A stretch of 64,000 nucleotides of DNA from Ryuthela nishihirai. Taxonomy: Eukaryota > Arthropoda > Arachnida > Araneae > Heptathelidae. The notes below the pieces were generated by a model, which did no database searches, was not told the origin of the DNA, and saw only the letters and a program-made list of their open reading frames with translations. Of the stretch, positions 8,454 through 19,315 are shown piece after piece. The position numbers were made by a program, and so were the translations under genes. Each line of letters begins with the position of its first letter. Position 1 is the stretch's first letter. Location of the stretch: NCBI GenBank assembly GCA_038380435.1, contig JAWZYU010000020.1:48222307-48286306 (forward strand). The letters run 5' to 3'.

Positions 8454-11400
8454 TTAAAATTTAGTGCCTAGAAGAAAATTTTTTGTCTTATTTTTGATTT
8501 CTTTAAAATTGTTTAATAAAATAATTTCCCTTGGCAGTTGATTGAACATGCAAGGTATTGTATATGCCCTTGTACATTTCCCATAATTGTTTAATATGTT
8601 TGGAAGTTGGAAATAATTTTTGGATTGTAACCTTGTGTTTTTCCCATGAGAGATTTTAGATTTAAATTGATTATCAAAAAAATATTTTAAAGTGATGCTG
8701 TATTTGAAAAGGTTGTGAAAAGAGAGTACACCTAGATAATTTAGTCTTTCTTCGCTATGATAAAATGAATTTCTTAAGTTGTATGGAATTATATTTTTAG
8801 CAATGGATGATTGAATAGTTTCTATTTTCTTTATATTTGTGAGGTTAGTTGAGCCGTATATTGTCAAACCATAGGTCAATATAGATTTACAGATAGCTTT
8901 GTAAACCAAAATACATGTATGTGTGCTTGCAACAAATTGTAGTTTATAAAGTTTAGATGCACATAGACGCAATTTCCCTGCTAACTTTTGAATATGTGTA
9001 TTCCATCGGAAGGTTGTGTCCATGTAGAGTCCAAGATATTTATGGCTCTCAACACGCTCAATAACATCACAGTCGCAGCAGTCAGGGTCATGATTTATCG
9101 TGATGTGAGGACACAAGGGTTCGTGGTTTTTAATTGCATAAGATGAGAGATCGTAGTATCCTGGTGAATGAAAGCTCATCCATTTGGTTTTTTCTGAATT
9201 TATGTAAATACGATTAAGGTTAGACCAGTAAATAATTTTGTTAAGATCATCCTGTGTATCTCGGACTGCGTCTCCTATATTGTAATTCACGTTAACCAAG
9301 GCGGTGTCATCAGCATATATATAAAGAGAGCCCTTCAGTTTAAGGTTAGCTAGATCATTAATATAAATAATGAATAAAAGCGGACCTAAAATTGAACCTT
9401 GTGGAACACCAGTGTACACTGTTCTCTTCTCACTAAAAAAGCCATTAATTTTGGTAACATACACTCTATTTTTTAAATAATTTTCAAACCATTTAAGGGT
9501 AATACCTCGGACACCATAAATATACAATTTTTGAAGCAAAATATCGTGATCCAACGTATCAAATGCCTTACGAAAGTCCAGAAAGATAGCTGCTGCTTTT
9601 TTTCCGTTGTTTAAAGTTCCATTAATGACGTCAGAAAACTCCGTTAAAAGTGTAATTGTATTTTTACCTTTTTGGAAACCATATTGCTTTTCACTAATAA
9701 TGTTATGTTTTTTCAAGAAATTGGCTAGAACGTTAGCTACATATCTTTCAAGTATTTTGTGAAGGACGGGTAAGATGGCAATGGGCCTATAGTTAGTGCA
9801 ATCGGATTTAGTTCCACTTTTGTAAATTGGTCTTAGAATAGCAATTTTGAGTTTATTAGGGATGTTTCCTGTAGATATGCTTTCATTGATAAAGTTTGTC
9901 ACGAGATCAGCTAAGGAGGTTTTGCATGCTTTAATGTGCTTTATGTGTACCTGATCGTGTCCACACGATTTTCTTTCATTTAAGTCACTTAGAATTTTGA
10001 AAGTTTCTTGTTTTGAGATGGGAGGAATAAAAATTGAGGGGACAGAAGGTTGGATATGTTTAGGAACTGTAGAGAGATTCTGTATACGGTTATCGTCTCT
10101 GAGATTGACAATAATGTCTGCAAAGGTGTTGTTAAATTTCTCTGCTGCTTGAGTTTCAGACATACCTTGTGGCATATTCTTCATGATAAAATCGTCAATG
10201 GCAGTTTTAAGTTTATTGTTGATAATTTGGTTGATGAGTTCCCAATTTTGCTTTGGTTTATTTTTACATGACTCAAATTGTTTGAAGTAATATTTTTTCT
10301 TTTCCTGCCTAATAACGGAAGTGACTGTGTTTCTTAAGTTTGTGTATAGTAATTTAAAATTTCTGTTTCTCTTGTTATTTTTGTAATCAATCCAAGCCGA
10401 GTCTCTTTTACGTATTAAGTTTATTATTTCCTGATTTATCCAGTCTTTGCTACAATTGCGTTGTTTCATTTTTGAGCCATCCGATAGTTTATTAATTCTG
10501 TTATTGTTAACAATCGCCGTATATTTTTTTATGAATGTTTCATAAAGTACGTCTATTGGTTCTGAATTTGGGGTTTCGTTTCCAGTGCCTCTGTCCAGCC
10601 AGTCTGTTAGACTTATTTCTTTGCATATGTTTTTATGATCTAAGATAGTTTTCGTGTTAAAATTGCTGTCTAGCTTTTTAGTGTGATTGGACGAATTCCC
10701 AAGTTTTTTCCCCCCGCAAATTGCCGCGATTAAGTAGTGGTCTGCGATCCTACTGCGAAAAATCATTGAATTTGTGTCGAGTTTAATGTCAAGTCGGACG
10801 TTAATGTGATCAATGCATGTCTGAGAAAGTGAGTCACCAATGATATCTTCCCTGGTGATACCAGTAATGATAGGTGAGAAACCAAACTCGGTTAACAATT
10901 CTACGTATTTGGCAACTCCGTGTTTTTTGATATTTTTGATATCTAAATTAAAGTCTCCAACTAGTATTTGATTGCGATGTTTATCAGTTGTTTCGAACCA
11001 ATTTTTGAGATTAGAAAGAAAAGTGTTAATGTTCGAGCTTGGTGATCTGTAAATAGCAAGTAAATTGAAAGTTAAATTACCCTTGTAGATATTTATATTC
11101 AGTGTTTCAGCTGGAATTACAAGTGAAGGTATCGTTTTGACTAATAATGTGTCGCGGAAGAAAAGTAGAATCCCATGTTCAAACGCACCAGGAGTTCTCG
11201 TAAAAAGTTGATTAAAATTTTCTAGATTGAACAATGGAGCATCCGTGCTGAGGATGTTAGTTTCTGTTAATATAATAATATCTAAGAAATTCAAGATATC
11301 TTTAAGATAAACACAGAGAGTATCCCAGTTTTTTTTCAGACTTCGAATGTTTACATGCAGGAAGCTTAAGTGTTCATCAGATTCATAACACAATTTACTA

Positions 11401-11516
11401 GTCAAGAACCATTTCTTAACTTCTTCATAGTCGCACAGAATATTTTCGTTGTGATCAAATGTTGGTAAGTCATCAAAATGAAAAGTCGCCATGGCAGAAC
11501 AAATAAGGTGGAGCAA
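8454..11516 (-). CDS. CR1/L2-type LINE ORF2: endonuclease and reverse transcriptase
   Basis: An uninterrupted 1020-codon frame. The first ATG gives MLHLICSAMATFHFDD; the inner ATG at 11492 (MATFHFDDLP) may be the true start. The N-terminal third is an APE-type endonuclease: LHVNIRSLKKN, IILTETNI, AIYRSP, LVGDFNLDI, QTCIDHI and IADHYLIA supply the expected E, D, N and H positions. The reverse transcriptase follows: NYRPIAILPVLHKILERYV, AAIFLDFRKAFDTLDH (motif A), GVPQGSILGPLLFIIYIND (motif B), LYIYADDTALV (motif C) and KYLGLYMD. The C-terminal domain (about 200 residues) is typical of CR1/L2/Jockey relatives and has no RNase H. All catalytic residues I can read are present. It would nick DNA and copy its own RNA in the nucleus. 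Activity is untested. Confidence 0.9.
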   Translation of the reverse strand: MLHLICSAMATFHFDDLPTFDHNENILCDYEEVKKWFLTSKLCYESDEHLSFLHVNIRSLKKNWDTLCVYLKDILNFLDIIILTETNILSTDAPLFNLENFNQLFTRTPGAFEHGILLFFRDTLLVKTIPSLVIPAETLNINIYKGNLTFNLLAIYRSPSSNINTFLSNLKNWFETTDKHRNQILVGDFNLDIKNIKKHGVAKYVELLTEFGFSPIITGITREDIIGDSLSQTCIDHINVRLDIKLDTNSMIFRSRIADHYLIAAICGGKKLGNSSNHTKKLDSNFNTKTILDHKNICKEISLTDWLDRGTGNETPNSEPIDVLYETFIKKYTAIVNNNRINKLSDGSKMKQRNCSKDWINQEIINLIRKRDSAWIDYKNNKRNRNFKLLYTNLRNTVTSVIRQEKKKYYFKQFESCKNKPKQNWELINQIINNKLKTAIDDFIMKNMPQGMSETQAAEKFNNTFADIIVNLRDDNRIQNLSTVPKHIQPSVPSIFIPPISKQETFKILSDLNERKSCGHDQVHIKHIKACKTSLADLVTNFINESISTGNIPNKLKIAILRPIYKSGTKSDCTNYRPIAILPVLHKILERYVANVLANFLKKHNIISEKQYGFQKGKNTITLLTEFSDVINGTLNNGKKAAAIFLDFRKAFDTLDHDILLQKLYIYGVRGITLKWFENYLKNRVYVTKINGFFSEKRTVYTGVPQGSILGPLLFIIYINDLANLKLKGSLYIYADDTALVNVNYNIGDAVRDTQDDLNKIIYWSNLNRIYINSEKTKWMSFHSPGYYDLSSYAIKNHEPLCPHITINHDPDCCDCDVIERVESHKYLGLYMDTTFRWNTHIQKLAGKLRLCASKLYKLQFVASTHTCILVYKAICKSILTYGLTIYGSTNLTNIKKIETIQSSIAKNIIPYNLRNSFYHSEERLNYLGVLSFHNLFKYSITLKYFFDNQFKSKISHGKNTRLQSKNYFQLPNILNNYGKCTRAYTIPCMFNQLPREIILLNNFKEIKNKTKNFLLGTKF

Positions 11517-11536
11517 ATAAGCAATATATTTCCCGT

Positions 11537-11983
11537 TTATAATTCGTCGAAATTCGTCTGCATATCAATTCGAATTACGCTGTCACCATCAGTTTTTCTC
11601 ATCATGATTTTCCCGTTCCGAAACCAGACGTATTTGAAATTTTTTGATTTGGCCAGGCACCTCACTTTCCAGAAAAGTTCTCTGTTTATTGGAGTTAAAT
11701 TTTCATTTAGATACACTGGCGTTTTTTTAGCGTCATCAATAACGTTACTGGCAAAGATTTTCGATTTCTTTTTTGACATCCATTGTTCACGTTCGTTTCT
11801 AGATTTAAATTGGGCAATAATCGCAGGTGTTTTTTTCTTGTTCCTTGTTGGCAGTCTATGTAAGGCTTCAAGTTAATCAATGTTAAAATTATTTATCTCT
11901 AGCGCTTTTGCAACGTTGATCATTATCTGATTTAGATTTTCTTTCTCATCCTGGTCGTCCATTGGAATGCCATGTATCTCGAA
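11537..11983 (-). pseudogene. CR1/L2 LINE ORF1 C-terminal part
   Basis: The minus strand reads EIHGIPMDDQDEKENLNQ, MINVAKALEINNFNID, a stop, LEALHRLPTRNKKKTP, AIIAQFKSRNEREQWM, and then the 80-codon frame 11779-11537 with AKSKNFKYVWFRNGKIMMRK. This matches ORF1 of CR1-group LINEs, including the region resembling the C-terminus of baculovirus FP proteins (KNFKYVW.RNGKI..RK). The N-terminal part, where a PHD finger or coiled coil would lie, is missing because the insertion is 5'-truncated exactly at EIHGIP. The one in-frame TAA makes it a pseudogene. ORF1 proteins of this type bind element RNA. Confidence 0.75.
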
Positions 11984-13345
11984 GGTCCTGTTTGACATTG
12001 TCTGCCCACCGCATCCTAGGTCTCCCCTTCTTTCTGAGGCCTTTAGGCACACTGTTCATAACCCTATCCGCCAATCTATAATTATTCATACGGGCAACAT
12101 GGCCAAACCAACGGAGTCTCTCTCTGCACAATATGCTGCTTAAAGGAGGTTGCAAACTCCTTTGCCTAACCTAATCATTAGTTACAAAGTTGAACTACCT
12201 AATGCCCAAGATTCTGCGTAAGCATCTGGAATCAAAAGCATCTAGTTTCCTGTTATCTTGTTTGCAAAGTGTCCAAGTTTCACTACCATAACTAACCCTA
12301 GAAAGAACCAAACTATTATACAGACTAATTTTAGTCTTTAGGTATATACGCTTATTTCTCCACACTCTCCATAGATTCTTAAAAGTCCCAGCAGCAATCC
12401 CTATTCGTCTGTTAATCTCATGCCGCACATCACCATTATCTGTTACATACCTCCCAAGATAATTAAACTGTGACACCTGCTCAAGACTGCAACCATTCAG
12501 ATTAACTGAATCACAGCCTGCCTGACCAATTTTCATCACTTTAGTTTTCTCCCTGTTTATAACCAAACCTACTCTACTACCAGTTGCATCAACAGCTCGA
12601 ATGAAAGAGTTCATCTCATCAACATCTCGAATGAAAGAGTTCACCTCATCAACATCATTTGCCAAAAGGGCTAAATCATCAGCATAATCTAAATCAGAAA
12701 TTTTCGTATCTCCAATCCATTTAAGGCCAAAATCTTTCCCTTGAAGTGAATTTCGCATAACATAATCAATAACCAAGCTAAAGAGAAAAGGAGACAAAAT
12801 GCACCCTTGTCGAACACCAGAAGTAATGGTAAGCCAATTGCTACAAGCCTTACCAACTGTCACACATGACTCAGTGTTATTATAGATAACTTCCATTATG
12901 TTAACTAACTTGTCAGGTATACCATATGATTTCACAATCAACCACGAATTATGACGATCAACAGAGTCGAAAGCCTTTTTGAAATCAACAAAGCTAGCAA
13001 CCAAAGGTTTCTGAAACTCTAAACATTTCTCAAGAATCTGCCTAAGTGAAAATATCTGATCCACACATCCCCTACCACTTCTGAATCCACATTGCTCATC
13101 ACGCAATTGACTGTCAACCAGATTCTTAATTCTATTAAGCACAATCATGGAAAGAACTTTACCTGGAACAGAGAGTAGGCTGATACCCCTATAGTTATCG
13201 CAAGAACTGCGATCACCTTTTTTGAAAATAGGGATAACAATAGCTCAGGTAAAATCCTTAGGGACCATGCCTTTATCATAAAAGATATTCAGAATTTCAG
13301 TCATCCAAGTGGTAACCGAAACATTCCGAGCTCTAAGCATTTCTG
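11982..13345 (-). pseudogene. RTE copy 2 reverse transcriptase, truncated
   Basis: The frame 13148-12195 covers the RT from MIVLNRIKNLVDSQLRDEQ through SFVDFKKAFDSVDR, SGVRQGCILSPFLF and DLDYADDLALL to CLRRILGIR, almost identical to copy 1. Upstream of 13148 a single base change creates a stop in the equivalent of DFTRAIV (near 13246). Copy 2 also carries a 10-residue tandem duplication (NSFIRDVDEM) absent from copy 1. The segment 12155-11985 continues with LRWFGHVARMNNYRLADRV, preserving the bases whose loss frameshifts copy 1, and ends abruptly at QDL where the CR1/L2 element begins. Confidence 0.85.
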
Positions 13346-14633
13346 TAGTAGTAGTAGTAGAACAAAGAAAAAAAAATGGAAAAAAAGCAAAAGAGAATGC
13401 TACTGATGTTTCGAAGCCTCAAATCCTCCTAGGAAGAAGCTGCACTAATCGGTCTCTGAATCAGGAGTTAAACGTTCTAGACAAGCTATTAATATCTCAA
13501 TCTCCCCTCCTCCGCCTACCACGACTCTGTCCTCCCAGCCTACCATAACTCCATGTTTAACAATGACTACTTAAGTTTGCACCAGATCCGGAGGATTGAA
13601 AGTACCTCTAAGCTGTTCCTTTATGAATCCCTGAATGCCGATGGTGGGACGCGACTGTTGTAAATGGAGAGCGAGGCGGCCCTCGATAGTTGGTACCATC
13701 CATCAGGCTCGGATGGAGAGGATGGGGAAAAAGACGAAGAGAAACAGGGAGATGAAGACAGAGAAGATCAGAAACGGTGACGGCGGAAGAAACAGCCACT
13801 GTTCAGCTTAACAGAGGGAACTAGCATCGATAATACTTTCCTTGTATCGCATTTGTTATTGGAGCATTTCATCAAGGGACCAAGCTCATGGGAGAAGATG
13901 AGATGGGAGAAAAAATTCGGCACCGATTTTCTTGCATGGGATTATTCGCTGAGTCATTGGAGACTTCCTTTTTTTCTGATTTCTTCCGACTTCTTTTTCT
14001 ACTTTCTTTTTTTCTGATACTTTCCATCTTTTTATTTCAGTGTCGCTAATTTGCGCAGTTTCTTTCACTCCCATTTATTTACAGTGAATGCTTATAAGTT
14101 CAAGAGAATAAAGAAAGATATAGTTATCTATAGATACATACAAGAGTTTAAATGAACTGTTGAACTGTGAAGAGTAATTTTCCGTGCGAAATCCCTTTCT
14201 TTTTAATTTTTTTTTGGCTTTTACCTTCACACTGTAGAGGTTTAAGGATGATTTGTTGAATCTTTCTATCCTTAAGATAGGCAGCAAATAAAGCAGATAA
14301 TGTTTGAATTTCCTAGAGGGATCAGCATTTTTTTGTAAGATATGGCAAAGTTTAGTTAAAAAAATCCTCCTATGTGAATATTTAGAACACACAAGAATGA
14401 ACTAAGGAAAAGAACAAGAATATAATCTTTAAAAATGTAATAAGGCAAGTAAATGCGTAAAAAATAAAAGAATAACTACGGTCGATTACGACAAGGCTTA
14501 AATCAGCGTATCTAATTTATTGATGCTTAAAGAAATGGAGCTCAAATTCTCTAACTCTCGAATGCTTAGATAATTAGCAGCGTGAAGGGGAGGATTACAC
14601 TTAGACACATTGGGCACATGCAAGGGGGGATTG
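13346..14633. other. no gene recognised
   Basis: Flank of RTE copy 2. It contains an A-rich stretch (13364-13395), a few short ORFs without recognisable motifs and an AT-rich part from about 13900. I see no splice-flanked exon or known element. Confidence 0.4.
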
Positions 14634-15046
14634 GTTGGTTGGTTGTTTTACCTCTGAGAGGTACTTTTTTGCACACAATGGGCTAAATGACCAAGTCACA
14701 AGGACCCTGAAGACTCAGACAAGGTTGGGGGAGGGGACTCACTAGAACGGCTGTTGGGAGACAGATGGTAGCCTCCCGTCAAGGCCATCCAATGTGTTCT
14801 TTAACGTGCACAGGGTATGGCTCTCCCGCACACGAGGCCACGGCTTTTTTATAATAACGAGTTTAATATAACGTCCCATCCGACGGACGGTAGTCTTTCC
14901 AAGCCCATCGACGTCCTCTACTGACCGTGGGCAGGGCGGGGAGTTTTGCGGAGGTAAATCGCAACGCTGACCCAACTGAGACTCGAACCTGGGAACTGCA
15001 GATTACGAGCCTGGCGCGCTACCGACTGAGCACCCCCGCCCGGTAG
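14634..15046 (-). mobile_element. SINE-A copy, antisense, near full length
   Basis: It runs from the tail (ggttggttgttttacctctg) through the core (ttctttaacgtgcacaggg) to the tRNA-like head (gactcgaacctgggaact, ctaccgactgagcacc). An extra stretch of about 24 bp, ttttttataataacgagttt and following bases, sits inside the core. Confidence 0.88.
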
Positions 15047-15111
15047 GGGGGGGGGCGGAACTTGAGAGTAGAATATATAAAATATAAATCAAATGAATTA
15101 AAAGGAGTAAG

Positions 15112-15472
15112 TTGGGTTGTTTTACTTCTGAGAGACATCATTTTGCGCACACTGGGCTAAATGGCCAGATCATAATGACCGTAAAGGCTCAAAGAAGGTT
15201 GAGGAAGGGGACCACTGGACAGCTGTTAGAGGACAGAGTGAAACTTCTCATTGTTCTTTAACTTGCAGAGGATATGGTTCTCTGATGCACACAGGACCAC
15301 GGATTGATGTTCCATCCGATGGACGAGGTATTTCCAAGTTCATCGATGTCCTCTTTATCACCGAAGCCAGAACGTGAATTAAAAGAAATAAATCCGACAA
15401 CAAGTACTATTGGACCTCGAACCTGGGAATATCAGATTCTGAGCTTAGCGAGCTTCCGGCTGAGCTAACATG
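15112..15472 (-). mobile_element. SINE-A copy, antisense, diverged
   Basis: Tail at gggttgttttacttctgag, core at ttctttaacttgcag, head at cctcgaacctgggaat and cttccggctgagc. It is more diverged than the copies on either side. Confidence 0.82.
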
Positions 15473-15802
15473 TATACTGAGGGATAGAGAATGCGCTTTA
15501 ATTAATTAATCAATTAATTAATACACGTCTCTGTATTAATTACACGTTTCTGGGCCTACTTATATTTTTTTCTAGTGATTACATCACATTGTTTTAGCAT
15601 TTCGGTAGAGAAATGCACTGAATGGTGAACAATTGTCCGCCAGCTTTTACTTAATTAGTATGGCTAAGCCACCAAGTCCTTCATATCCTTAAAGGTATTA
15701 TGGCGCCACCAGGGATTGATGATCCACCAGTTAAGTTTCCAGCACGACTTCGTTATACTACGAGTATTAAGATTCGACTAAGACTTGAACGTACTGTGGG
15801 TA

Positions 15803-16192
15803 GGACTATTTTACTTATGAGCGGCACTTTTTTGCACATCATGGGCTAAATGGCCAGGTGACAAGGACTCCGAAGGCTCACAGTAGATTAAGGGAGGGGA
15901 CCCACTGAAACAGCTGTTGGAAGACAGGTGGTAGCCTCCCGTCAAGTCCGTGCAGGGTGTTCTTTAACGTGCGCAGGGTGTGGTTTTCCGGCACACGAGA
16001 CCACGGCTTGACGCCCCATTCGACGGACGGCGGCCTCTGCAAGCCCATCGGTGTACTCTACTGACCGTGGGCGGGGAGTTTTGCGGCGATAAATCTCGAT
16101 GCTGACGCAACTAGGACTCGAACCTGGGAACTGCAGATTACGAGCCTGGCACCCTACCGACTGAGTCCCCTGCCCCGCCCCCACATGTTGTG
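15803..16192 (-). mobile_element. SINE-A copy, antisense, near full length
   Basis: Runs from actattttacttatgagcgg to ctaccgactgagtcccctg. Core and B-box complement (ggactcgaacctggg) are well kept. Confidence 0.87.
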
Positions 16193-16195
16193 TGT

Positions 16196-16680
16196 ACAAA
16201 GGTTCCATCAAAACATAGTCATTTCATATGCATTAAGGTTTCACTAAAGCTCGGTCATCGATGTACACCAATCTCCACCATGGCTTGATTACCTTATCTG
16301 TTTCAAGCTCCAACAAGGTTTGATAATCCTATGTATATTTGGTCATCTTACGGGTATTAAGCCTCACTAAGGTTTGGTCATCTAAGAATATTAAGGTTCC
16401 ATCATATTGAGATTTAGTAAACTATATATATGTAGGTTTCCACCAAGACTTGGTCATTCTGTATGCTTAAAGATCCCATCGAAGTTTGGCAATCCTGCAT
16501 GTGAAAAGGTTCCAAGAAAACTTGGTCATCCTATGCGTATTAATGCTTCGCTAATGTTCAGTTATCTACGAGTAATGAAGTAGAATCAAAGCTAGAGATC
16601 CTATGTGTCAAAAGATTCCATCGAGACTTGACTATCCTACGTGTTTAGAGGTAAAAACTGCCTTTTCAAAACATCTTAGC
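16196..16680. repeat. decayed tandem array, about 40-bp unit
   Basis: Recurrent text of the form ggttccaccaagacttggtc followed by atcctatgtgtattaa repeats roughly every 38-42 bp, about 11-12 times (ttggtcatc or a variant at 16375, 16460, 16521 and others). Units differ strongly, so the array is old. It begins at the outer end of the preceding SINE head. Confidence 0.75.
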
Positions 16681-17411
16681 TATCCTTTTAAATTATCTGC
16701 ATATTGGTTTCACTATAATCCCCTACCACGCAGTAAATTATTTTTATTATTAACATGGCTGTCCTATGTCTACTAAGTCTGGCCATTTAATTGGCCATTT
16801 AATTGGAGTTAAATAATAAACACGAAAAAAGATATTACCAACAAGATATAAAAAAAGTTCTCAGTATCAATTTAGATTGGCGAAACAATTTTTTTCCTCA
16901 AACTTTTCCTACGTATCATATTGCATTTTTTAATGTGTTACCTACATTAAAACGTTTCCCAAGAGAGTGTAAAGTAGTGAATATTAATTGCTCCATTCTA
17001 TTTTATGTCTTACTACCGGTGTAATTGATGTCGAATACAAACTGACTCAATGCAAGGAAGATTTTTATCCAGCCCATTAACTTGAAAAGTATGCTTAGAA
17101 GTCCTTAATTTGCAATGATAATTTGTTAAGTGTATCTCTAGAGTATTGAAGAACACTTCAGATAACTTTTACTGATCATTGCATTGAAGAATATGCTTTT
17201 ACTTAGATATTTTAAAACATTACTGCAGAAATGAAGTACATTAATTCTTGATAATTGCATGTTGTAATATCGTGTCCAATTTTCAGTTAATAACAGGAAA
17301 AACTTTTCTCTGGAAAAATGAAATACGGGGATATTTATTTTTGCTGTACAATAAGATAAGTAAATAAGCTATATACAATCCATAATTAGAATGATCTGTG
17401 TACGGTTCAGT
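16681..17411. other. no gene recognised, AT-rich
   Basis: Contains only short chance ORFs (for example 16803-17024 plus, no motif). Confidence 0.4.
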
Positions 17412-17735
17412 TGAGTTGTTTTATATCTGAGTGGAACTTTTAGCACACAATGGGCTAAATAACCATGTCACAAAGACCTCAAGGTCTCAGAGAAATTTGA
17501 GGAACGGACTCCACTGGGCAGTTGTTAGAAGCAAGATGGAGACTCCTCTCAAAGGCATCATGCGTGTTCGTAAACGTGCACAAGCTATGGCTCTTCCGTA
17601 CACGTGGTATTCGTAATACTCGTCAACGTCAACTCCCACCCTGTCCACGACTTCACCTTTCATCCAATGGAAGACGCTTCCAAGTCCATCAGAGTCCGCT
17701 TCCTTACTGAGGATAGGGTGGGGGTTAGCGGATCC
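17412..17735 (-). mobile_element. SINE-A copy, antisense, diverged
   Basis: Tail at tgagttgttttatatctgag, core at cgtaaacgtgcacaagc, ending near ccatcagagtccgcttcc. The tRNA-like head is missing. Confidence 0.78.
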
Positions 17736-17737
17736 CT

Positions 17738-17870
17738 CCTCCTGAGAATGCCAGCAAGGGTAATGGAGACAAATATTATTAAACTGATGTATATTTAACG
17801 CATTTTTGAAGATATATTGAAAGATCTCTAAAACAGAGGGGAAATGTTATACTGAAATAGAAATTACAGT
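17738..17870 (+). repeat. dispersed repeat R2, copy 1
   Basis: The sequence gagaatgccagcaagggtaa, tggagacaaatattattaaa and, farther on, gaaatgttatactg recurs at 52203-52300 and inverted at 52463-52535. The family is unclassified. Confidence 0.6.
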
Positions 17871-17999
17871 TGGCTCGAATACGTCCAATCACAATGAAGT
17901 GCTGTAGGAGTCCTTGGGGAGGAACTTTTAAACTAATGGTATGGCTTTGGTTAATTTTTGTATTTCACTATTCCTTTCTGCAGTTTCTTCAGCATTTAC

Positions 18000-19000
18000 A
18001 AATCTCACTGTGCATTTGTCCTCTCGGGAGGAAAGTCTGGAGCAGTAGTGTCTCATAGCGTGTACTACAGTTGATCAAGGATTTACAGTCTGACATTCTC
18101 AGAGATTGTTGAAGTTCAGGGTCGGCAATAGCATCAATAAACTGCTATTAGGCCAACCTATCCTGTATATCTGGTGGACAGTTACTATAAGCTAATCTAT
18201 CCAGGTGACCACTATCACTGGCTAGTTCTTGTAGAGTCTCACCACTCTTCTGTATTCGATGTTTAAACTGTGTTACGTAATATTGTTTCAAATAACTATC
18301 TCCAAACCTTCACTCTAAAGCAGTCACTAAAGTATGATAATCAAGTCGTTTCTCTTCTGTGATAGTTTGTAAAACCTCTGCTGCTGAATATCTTAGAGAA
18401 GCAGCAAGGAAACTGGCCATATCAAGCTCGTTCCCTCCATTGGCTCTAGCGATAACTTTGCATTGGGTTTGAAACACTGCCCAAGATGATTGATCCACAG
18501 AAATGGAAGGCTTAGTGGTACTCTTAATAACAGGAGTGTGCATAATATTGTCATTATTATTACTCTTACAACTAGAACAAGATAATAATTCTGTCCTAAC
18601 AGCTTGAATCTGACGTTCACAATGTCTATATACCATCAGTCTCATGGCATTAATAATTCAACTTAGCATTATGAATCTGATATCCCATAACCCAACTTAA
18701 CGCTATCACACTTATTAAAGTCACAAGTAATTTCGTTAATGTTATCTCAACACCATCAATTTCATTCTTTAAGCAATCAAACTGTCTACTGAATTCACTT
18801 TATCACTTTATATTGATCAGTTATCTCATTCCTTAAGTCATTATTCTGATTAGATATTTCAGTAATTTTAATATTTGAACTAGCATTTCGAGCAGCCATT
18901 TCGGTTTTTAATTCTTATTTAGAGTACCTATTTCACTTTGAGCTGCCATTTTCGCTCTCCTGTCAGTCATAAGTCTTACCAATTTCTCCATCCCTCTAGT
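18000..19000 (-). pseudogene. Gypsy-type LTR retrotransposon gag remnant
   Basis: On the minus strand the N-terminal part (19000-18900) reads MEKLVRLMTDRRAKM, an M-x-K-L start like many arthropod Gypsy gags. The frame 18645-18310 then gives WAVFQTQCKVIARANGG, MASFLAASLRYSAAEVLQ and KRLDYHTLVTALE, the capsid-like region (F..QF, AFLA.SLRG.A..VL, Y..LV.ALE). Continuing past 18310 it reads RRFGDSYLKQYYVTQFKHR, QKSGETLQELASD and QFIDAIADPELQQSLR. Stops and frame changes are present, so it is dead. The pol genes are not seen; the element is interrupted or truncated at about 18000. Confidence 0.72.
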
Positions 19001-19017
19001 AAAAGGCATTAAAATTA

Positions 19018-19046
19018 GCTACGTTCCTGGCACCAAATGTCACATA
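19018..19046 (-). other. probable LTR end and primer-binding site of the Gypsy remnant
   Basis: The minus strand reads tgtgaca, then tttggtgccaggaacg just upstream of the gag start. A tggNgcca-type primer-binding site beside an LTR ending in CA is usual for this group. The LTR itself would extend to higher coordinates and is probably interrupted by the SINE at 19316-19660; its outer end was not located. Confidence 0.5.
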
Positions 19047-19315
19047 TTTATAGCATATTTTTATTTGACAACCGTAAGTGAAATCGAAATAAACAAACAG
19101 ATAATAAATGAACTATTTAACAAATAAAACAATCAATTTAGCAAATACAAATGGATTATCTAAATTAATAGCTAATTACTATTGCCATATATCAATATAA
19201 AATGATAAAGAATATAACACTTGTAACTGAACCGCAGAAGTTTTCACATACAAATCACAACACTAATTCTTACCAATGATGCTTCTCATTTAATACGCAA
19301 TGTACCTATTCTAAG

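Larger units (their letters stand above)
8244..11983 (-). mobile_element. CR1/L2-type LINE, 5'-truncated in ORF1, ORF2 open
   Basis: The element runs on the minus strand from an ORF1 fragment (11983-11537) through an open ORF2 (11516-8454) to a 3' untranslated region ending in a (TTA/ATT)n tail (8244-8272). It inserted into RTE copy 2. Its 5' end is cut inside ORF1. The junction shows no target duplication but a deletion of host RTE sequence. Apart from the truncation and one stop in ORF1 it appears little decayed, which suggests a fairly recent insertion. Confidence 0.88.
8155..13345 (-). mobile_element. RTE-clade LINE copy 2, split by a CR1/L2 LINE
   Basis: The 5' part is 13345-11982 and the 3' part is 8243-8155. 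Both match RTE copy 1 almost base for base. Between them lies a complete foreign LINE. Relative to copy 1, about 34 bp (copy-1 positions 1390-1423) are absent at the split. The 3' part ends in a short atcattatcat tail. The 5' end is truncated inside the RT near 13345, beside a (TAG)n run. Confidence 0.85.
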
